A stretch of 64,000 nucleotides of DNA from Streptomyces zaomyceticus (GTDB lineage Bacteria; Actinomycetota; Actinomycetes; Streptomycetales; Streptomycetaceae): positions 488,084-552,083 of the forward strand of contig NZ_BNBZ01000002.1 of assembly GCF_014656215.1 (NCBI RefSeq), given 5' to 3'. Both the position numbers and the translations under genes were made by a program. Positions 59,444 through 64,000 of the stretch are shown piece after piece. The notes under the pieces are model-generated. The model was not told the origin of the DNA. It worked only from the letters and a program-made list of their open reading frames with translations, and did not search any database. The first letter of the stretch is position 1. Each line of letters opens with the position of its first letter.

Positions 59444-61162
59444 CTACGGCAGGTTCTCCTTGATCTTGGCGATGGCGAAGCCCCAGCCCTGCGACACCGT
59501 CGGTTTGCCCGGCACCGCCACCTCGTCGGGATTCGTCACGACGTCCAGGAGCACCGGGCCGGGAAGGGCCAGCGCCCGGCGCACGGCCTCGTCCAGCTCG
59601 CCGGGTTCGGTGACGCGGATGCCGGTCAGCCCGAGGGCCTCCGCGACCGCGGCGAAGTCGGGGTTGTCGAGCACGGTTCCGAATTCGGGCAGCCCGGCCT
59701 GTTCCTGCTCCAGCTTGACCATGCCGAGACGGCGGTTGTCGAAGACGACGAGCTTGACCGGCAGCTGTTCCGAGCGGATGGTCATGAGGTCGCCCAGCAG
59801 CATGCCGAGGCCGCCGTCGCCGCAGAAGGCGACCACCTGGCGGTCGGGAGCCCATAGCTGGGCCCCGATGGCCTGGGGCATCGCGTTGGCCATGGACCCC
59901 AGGTTGTAGGAGCCGATCAGCCGACGGGTGCCACGCATCCGTACGAGCCGCGACAGCCACACCGTGGTCATGCCGGTGTCGGAGGTGAAGATCGCGTCGT
60001 CCGCCGCGTGCCGGTCGACCGCGGCCGCCAGGGCCTCGGGGCGGATCTGTTCCACGCGGTTGTCGAACATCGCCCGCACCCGTCCGAGCAGACGTGTGTC
60101 GTGGGCGGGGTCGGCCAGGTCCGCCTGGCCCTTCTGCCAGCGTGCGAACCGTTCGCGTGCTTCGTCGAGGTGGTCCCGCGACGAGACGGGGGTGAGCAGG
60201 GGCAGCAGAGCCCGCAGGGTCGCGGCCACGTCGCCGGTGAGACCGATCTCCACCGGGACGCGGCGGCCGAGGTGCTCCTCGCGCACGTCGATCTGCACGA
60301 CACGGCAGTCCTTCGGGTACCAGTCCCGATAGGGGAAGTCGGTGCCCAGCATGATCAGCGTGTCGCAGGTGTCCATGGCGTGGGCGGCGCCCGGGTTTCC
60401 GATCAGACCGGTCTGGCCGACCTCGTACGGATTGTCCTCCTCGAAGCCCTCCTTGCCCTTCAGGGTCAGCACCATGGGGGCCCCGAGGAGCTCGGCGGTG
60501 CGCAGCACCTCCGCGCGGGCGGCCTGCGCGCCGCGCCCCACGAGGAGCGTGACCCGGGAGCCCGCGGCGATCGCCTCCGCCGCCTCGGCGAGCGCCGGGT
60601 CGTCGGGACGGGTCACGGCGGGGCGGGGGAGCGCGAACCGCGCGGGCCGGTCCTCGTCGACCTTCTGGTCGCCGAGGTCCCCGGGCACGGTCAGCACGGC
60701 CACGCCCCGCCGGGTCACCGCCGCCCGTACCGCCGACTCCAGGAGCCGCGGCATCTGGCTCGGGGAGGTCACGGTGGCCCGGTACACGGCCACGTCCCGG
60801 AAGAGGAGGTCGTTGTCCACCTCCTGGAAGTAGTCTCCGCCCAGCTCCGACAGCGGCACCTGGCCGCAGATCGCCAGGACCGGCGCACCGCTCTTGGCCG
60901 CGTCGTACAGCCCGTTGAGCAGATGCACCGAGCCCGGGCCCACGGTGCCCATGCAGACCGCGAGGTCGCCGGAGAGCTGGGCCCGGGCGCCGCCGGCGAA
61001 GGCCGCGGCCTCCTCGTGGCGGAAGCCGATCCAGTCGATTCCCTCGGTGGTCCGGATGGCATCGGTGACGGGATTGAGGGCGTCGCCGACCACGCCGAGG
61101 ACGTGGCCGACGCCGAGGTCCGCGAGGCCGTCGACGATCGCCTGCGCGACGGTACGAGTCAT
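59444..61162 (-). CDS. ThDP-dependent pyruvate oxidase/acetolactate-synthase-like enzyme
   Basis: The 572-residue protein, the length of PoxB, has the N-terminal pyrimidine-binding domain (about 1-165; RHEEAAAFAGGARAQLSG with the catalytic Glu), a middle FAD-like domain (about 185-325) and the C-terminal ThDP pyrophosphate domain (GDGGLGM near 410, with the N of FDNRRLGM). It resembles pyruvate dehydrogenase (quinone) PoxB most, with acetolactate synthase as alternative. GAAGGGAG precedes the ATG. It follows the glutamate-synthase-like gene after 32 bases. Confidence 0.87.
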   Translation of the reverse strand: MTRTVAQAIVDGLADLGVGHVLGVVGDALNPVTDAIRTTEGIDWIGFRHEEAAAFAGGARAQLSGDLAVCMGTVGPGSVHLLNGLYDAAKSGAPVLAICGQVPLSELGGDYFQEVDNDLLFRDVAVYRATVTSPSQMPRLLESAVRAAVTRRGVAVLTVPGDLGDQKVDEDRPARFALPRPAVTRPDDPALAEAAEAIAAGSRVTLLVGRGAQAARAEVLRTAELLGAPMVLTLKGKEGFEEDNPYEVGQTGLIGNPGAAHAMDTCDTLIMLGTDFPYRDWYPKDCRVVQIDVREEHLGRRVPVEIGLTGDVAATLRALLPLLTPVSSRDHLDEARERFARWQKGQADLADPAHDTRLLGRVRAMFDNRVEQIRPEALAAAVDRHAADDAIFTSDTGMTTVWLSRLVRMRGTRRLIGSYNLGSMANAMPQAIGAQLWAPDRQVVAFCGDGGLGMLLGDLMTIRSEQLPVKLVVFDNRRLGMVKLEQEQAGLPEFGTVLDNPDFAAVAEALGLTGIRVTEPGELDEAVRRALALPGPVLLDVVTNPDEVAVPGKPTVSQGWGFAIAKIKENLP

Positions 61163-61194
61163 GGGGTCTCCCTTCAGGAAGGACGTCGGACGGT

Positions 61195-62778
61195 TCACGA
61201 GAGCGTGAACCGGTCAGGATGAGCCGCGTTCCAGTCGCCTGCCCACGCGGCCGGCATCGATGCGGCGGAGAGGAGCTGCCCCGGTTCGAGGGGTGCGTAC
61301 AGCTCTGCATGGGACCGGACGGCGTTCGGCCCCACCCGGTGCAGGAGCATGCCGGGCCCGAGACCGCTCGGATCGTCGACGCCCATGGCCGCCATGATCT
61401 GCAGGGCGCTCTTGACCGTCGCCTCCTGGAAGCGCTGGACGCGCCGTGCCTTGTCCTCGACGTCGAGGGCCCGGGCGCGCCCGCGGTCCTGGGTGGCGAC
61501 CCCGACGGGACAGGTGTTGGTGTGGCAGCGCTGGGCCTGGATGCACCCGAGCGCGAACATCATGGCCCGGGCCGAGTTCGTGTAGTCGGCGCCCTGGATC
61601 AGCCGCTTGACGATGTCGCTTCCGGTGGCGACCTTGCCGGAGGCGCCGATCCGGATCCGGTCGCGCAGGCCCGCGCCGACGAGCGCGCGGTGGACCGTCG
61701 TCAGGCCTTCGGTGAGGGGAAGGCCGACGGTGTCCGCGAACTCCAGCGGCGCGGCCCCGGTGCCGCCCTCCGCTCCGTCGACGACGATGAAGTCGGGCGT
61801 GATGTCCTCCTCCAGCATCGCCTTGCAGACGGCGAGGAATTCGCGGCGCGATCCCAGACACAGCTTGAAGCCCACCGGTTTGCCCCCGGAGAGCTCCCGC
61901 ATGTGGTCGAGGAACCGCACCAGTTCCCGGGGAGTCCGGTAGACGCGGTGGTACGGCGGGGAGATCACGGTGCGGCCCTCGGGGACGCCCCGGACAGCGG
62001 CGATCTCCCGGTCGACCTTGGCGCCGGGCAGTACGCCTCCGATACCGGGCTTGGCGCCCTGGCTGATCTTCAGCAGGACGCAGGCGACCTGGTCGAGTGC
62101 GGCCTTCTCCGCGAACTGGCGCGGGTCGAAGCCGCCGTCCTCGCTGCGGCAGCCGAAGTATCCCGTGCCGATCTCCCAGACGAGGTCCCCGCCGGGGGAG
62201 AGGTGGTGCTCCGAGATCCCGCCCTCGCCGGTGTCGTGCGCGAAGCCGCCGCGCCGGGCCCCCTCGTTCAGGGCGTGTATCGCCCGGTGGGACAGGGCAC
62301 CGAAGCTCATCGCCGACACGTTGAGCAGGGCCATGTCGTAGGGCCGGGCGCAGCCGGGGCCCCCGATCCGGACCTTGGGCGGCGCGGTCGGCACAGGGCG
62401 CGGGGCCATGGACGGGACGAGGTACTCGGTGCCGGGCCGCTCGAGCTCCAGCTCGGTACCGAAGGGGTCCTCGCCGTCCGTCCCCTTGGAGCGTTCGTAC
62501 ACGATCGAGCGAGTGTCGCGGTCGAAGGGCACGCCGTCGACGTTCCGTTCGACGAAGTACTGCTGGACTTCGGGACGGATCGACTCCATCGCGAACCGCA
62601 GGTGTCCCAGGATCGGGTAGTTGCGCAGGATCGAGTGGCGCCGCTGCGCGAGGTCGTACGAGGCGACCGCCGAGAGCAGCAGGGCGGGGCCGGCCGCGCA
62701 CCACCACCAGGGGGACACGGCGAAGGCCAGAAGGCCGGAGGCGAGCGCGGCGAGTGCCACGGGAAGAATCTTCACCAT
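61195..62778 (-). CDS. FMN/Fe-S glutamate-synthase-like membrane protein
   Basis: The 527-residue protein has one or two N-terminal membrane helices (about 5-40) followed by the GltB/ferredoxin-type FMN barrel (about 110-500): NVSAMSFGALSHRAIHALN, GGISEHHLSPGGDLVWEIGTG, DGAEGGTGAAPLEF, and the 3Fe-4S site C-x5-C-x4-C in CIQAQRCHTNTC. It lacks the glutaminase domain, so it is not a complete glutamate synthase; it may use other donors. Other starts (to 62979) exist; the ATG here matches the family and no clear ribosome site was seen. Confidence 0.87.
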   Translation of the reverse strand: MVKILPVALAALASGLLAFAVSPWWWCAAGPALLLSAVASYDLAQRRHSILRNYPILGHLRFAMESIRPEVQQYFVERNVDGVPFDRDTRSIVYERSKGTDGEDPFGTELELERPGTEYLVPSMAPRPVPTAPPKVRIGGPGCARPYDMALLNVSAMSFGALSHRAIHALNEGARRGGFAHDTGEGGISEHHLSPGGDLVWEIGTGYFGCRSEDGGFDPRQFAEKAALDQVACVLLKISQGAKPGIGGVLPGAKVDREIAAVRGVPEGRTVISPPYHRVYRTPRELVRFLDHMRELSGGKPVGFKLCLGSRREFLAVCKAMLEEDITPDFIVVDGAEGGTGAAPLEFADTVGLPLTEGLTTVHRALVGAGLRDRIRIGASGKVATGSDIVKRLIQGADYTNSARAMMFALGCIQAQRCHTNTCPVGVATQDRGRARALDVEDKARRVQRFQEATVKSALQIMAAMGVDDPSGLGPGMLLHRVGPNAVRSHAELYAPLEPGQLLSAASMPAAWAGDWNAAHPDRFTLS

Positions 62779-63235
62779 GGACGGCCGTCTGTCCCGGATG
62801 GGCGGAGCCAAGCACGGAGGGGCGGGCAGCTCGGGGAACGGCATGGTCGCCGCGGCGCCGACCAGCCTGCCCGGATCGCCGACCAGCCTGCCCGGAGAGC
62901 CGAGCAGGACGCGGCAACGACTACCGGTAGATGCGGATCCGAGGTGACCCAGCGCCGGTAGCGCGGCAGTCTCCCGCAAATGTGCCGGCCCAGACCGACG
63001 GTGGCGCCTTCCAGGGCTCCGCGACAGGGCGCCGTTGTTCCCTCACTCGCGGGGTGCCCCACGTTGCTGGCGATTCGGTACGGACCTCAGCGGTCCCGGC
63101 AACGCCGAGGACGTGTCGCCCGGGTGATGGCGCTCTGGTCACGCTGATCGGCCGGAAATCCCACTCCCGCAGGCCACACCACGCCCTAGACTGCGACCGC
63201 TCCAAGACCTGGAGATCATCGGGAGGGCGTGCAAG
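62779..63235. other. Divergent intergenic region with a direct repeat
   Basis: Between the divergent glutamate-synthase-like and cyclophilin genes. A 19-bp direct repeat GCCGACCAGCCTGCCCGGA stands at 62857-62875 and 62878-62896 (21-base period). The rest (63000-63200) shows no gene or strong structure and should hold the cyclophilin promoter. Confidence 0.6.
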
Positions 63236-63961
63236 ATGAGACGAGCACTGATCAGTGCATTCGCGGCCGCGATGTTGGTGGTGACCGGCGGGAGCGTCGC
63301 CACCGCTTCCGACAGCGCTCCGCCGCTCACCACGCACGGTCCCTGCCAGTACAGCCAGACCCCGGACGAGCCGCCGGCGCGCCGTGTTCCGCTGCCGCCC
63401 GACCCGCGGCGCACCCCTGCTCGTGGCACGGTCGACTTGGCTGTTCCGACCAGTCGGGGGCCGCTTCCGCTGCGCTTGGACCGGGCCAAGGCGCCGTGCA
63501 CGGTCCAGAGTTTCCTGCACCTGGCACGGCACGGTTTCTACGACCGTACGGTGTGTCACCGCCTGACGGCGTACCCGACGCTGAAGGTCTTGCAGTGCGG
63601 CGACCCGACCGGCACCGGTGAGGGCGGGCCCGGGTACAAGTACAAGGACGAACTGCCGGTGGACCTGCCGCCCGCAGCCACCGATCCCACGGGCACGCGC
63701 CGGCTCTACGGACGCGGCCTGCTGGCGATGGCGAACGCCGGCCCGAACACGAACGGCTCACAGTTCTTCGTCGTCTACGGCGACTCCGCGCTGCGACCGA
63801 ACTACACGGTGTTCGGCACGGTCGGCCCCGCCGGTCTGGCGACACTCGACAAGGTCGCCGCCGGAGGCATCGAGCCGACGGCGGAGGACCCGGCACCGGT
63901 CGACGGCACACCCGCACTGCGGACAGAGCTGCTTCACGTCCGGCTGTCCTGTCGGTCCTGA
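63236..63961 (+). CDS. Secreted cyclophilin-type peptidyl-prolyl isomerase
   Basis: The 241-residue protein has a signal peptide (RRALISAFAAAMLVVTGGS, cleavage near ATAS), a Pro-rich spacer and the cyclophilin domain (about 64-240): TVCHRLTAYPTLKVLQCGDP with the catalytic Arg, GTGEGGPGYKYKDE, LLAMANAGPNTNGSQFFVV. Four Cys in the mature part suggest disulfides in an extracellular enzyme. GGGAGGG lies seven bases before the ATG. It assists folding of secreted proteins. Confidence 0.93.
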   Translation: MRRALISAFAAAMLVVTGGSVATASDSAPPLTTHGPCQYSQTPDEPPARRVPLPPDPRRTPARGTVDLAVPTSRGPLPLRLDRAKAPCTVQSFLHLARHGFYDRTVCHRLTAYPTLKVLQCGDPTGTGEGGPGYKYKDELPVDLPPAATDPTGTRRLYGRGLLAMANAGPNTNGSQFFVVYGDSALRPNYTVFGTVGPAGLATLDKVAAGGIEPTAEDPAPVDGTPALRTELLHVRLSCRS

Positions 63962-63973
63962 GCAGAGCGGTGC

Positions 63974-64000
63974 GGCCGACGCCCGGGGTGGGCGTCGGCC
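63974..64000 (+). terminator. Hairpin after the cyclophilin gene
   Basis: The arms GGCCGACGCCC (63974-63984) and GGGCGTCGGCC (63990-64000) pair over 11 bp around GGGGT, 12 bases after the stop. The second arm ends exactly at the window edge, so the stem may be longer. Confidence 0.75.

Noticed and set aside
61214..62917. Other long arginine/proline-rich frames opposite or inside real genes throughout the window
   Set aside because: These are GC-rich shadow frames. They lack family motifs, and their codon third positions are not GC-biased as in the real genes.
62778..62979. Longer N-terminus of the glutamate-synthase-like protein
   Set aside because: The extension covers the 19-bp direct repeat (GRLVGDPGRLVG) and precedes the membrane helix with no family match and no better ribosome site.

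Overview
The window is high-GC actinobacterial DNA and almost certainly a Streptomyces chromosome. It holds a short chaplin, an RskA-type anti-sigma factor with its ECF sigma factor, a cluster of DUF-rich genes around an aerobic [NiFe]-hydrogenase, BTAD/SARP-type regulation, frequent GTG starts, and many 4-base ATGA/GTGA gene overlaps. I found no tRNA, rRNA, CRISPR array or insertion sequence. Positions that I counted by eye may be off by one base; reading frames were checked.

Layout. (1) 1-2.3 kb: an envelope-stress operon with an Asp23 protein (cut by the left edge), a small membrane protein, an Asp23-DUF6286 fusion and an AmaP-like anchor. (2) 2.3-8.8 kb: a SigK/RskA locus read leftward, with a decayed cyclopropane-fatty-acid synthase gene downstream of it. 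Reading rightward from the other side are a chaplin, a membrane-anchored sulfite-oxidase-like molybdoenzyme with an internal twin-arginine motif, and a fasciclin lipoprotein. A secreted DUF4394 protein reads leftward. This is the same kind of gene company that SigK keeps in mycobacteria.

(3) 9.0-35.1 kb, all leftward: a complete contractile injection system (CIS), i.e. phage-tail-like particle. In transcription order it has a BTAD regulator, sheath, inner tube, zinc-motif protein, proline-rich protein, small protein, CIS-tube adaptor, LysM protein, gp27-like hub, gp5-like spike, PAAR-like tip, gp25, two baseplate J-type proteins, a tail-protein/beta-helix protein, a DUF6519 beta-helix protein, a LysM-like protein, a DUF4255 terminator-type protein, an AAA+ ATPase and a 1062-residue DUF4157 protein. 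The last is the best cargo candidate. No classical fibre, lysis or capsid gene is present, which fits the non-lytic, cytoplasmic CIS described in Streptomyces.

(4) 35.7-51.1 kb, mainly rightward: hypX, the small and large subunits of a group 1h (high-affinity, oxygen-tolerant) uptake hydrogenase, six accessory genes including a NifU-like protein and a maturation protease, then hypA-hypB-hypF-hypC-hypD-hypE. Two small genes (a Cys-rich protein and a DUF6400 protein) converge on hypE. HypX supplies the active-site CO in air, HypEF the cyanides, HypCD assembles Fe(CN)2CO, HypAB inserts nickel, and the protease trims the large subunit.

(5) 51.5-55.1 kb: three leftward secreted-protein genes (one a serine-hydrolase-like protein) divergent from a LysR regulator, with a perfect 8-bp inverted repeat in between. 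(6) 55.2-64 kb: an orphan SMI1/KNR4 gene, a frameshifted repeat-rich gene relic, a MASE1 membrane protein and a PP2C-type phosphatase separated by a 17-bp tandem repeat, an FMN/3Fe-4S glutamate-synthase-like gene with a PoxB-like ThDP enzyme, and a secreted cyclophilin.
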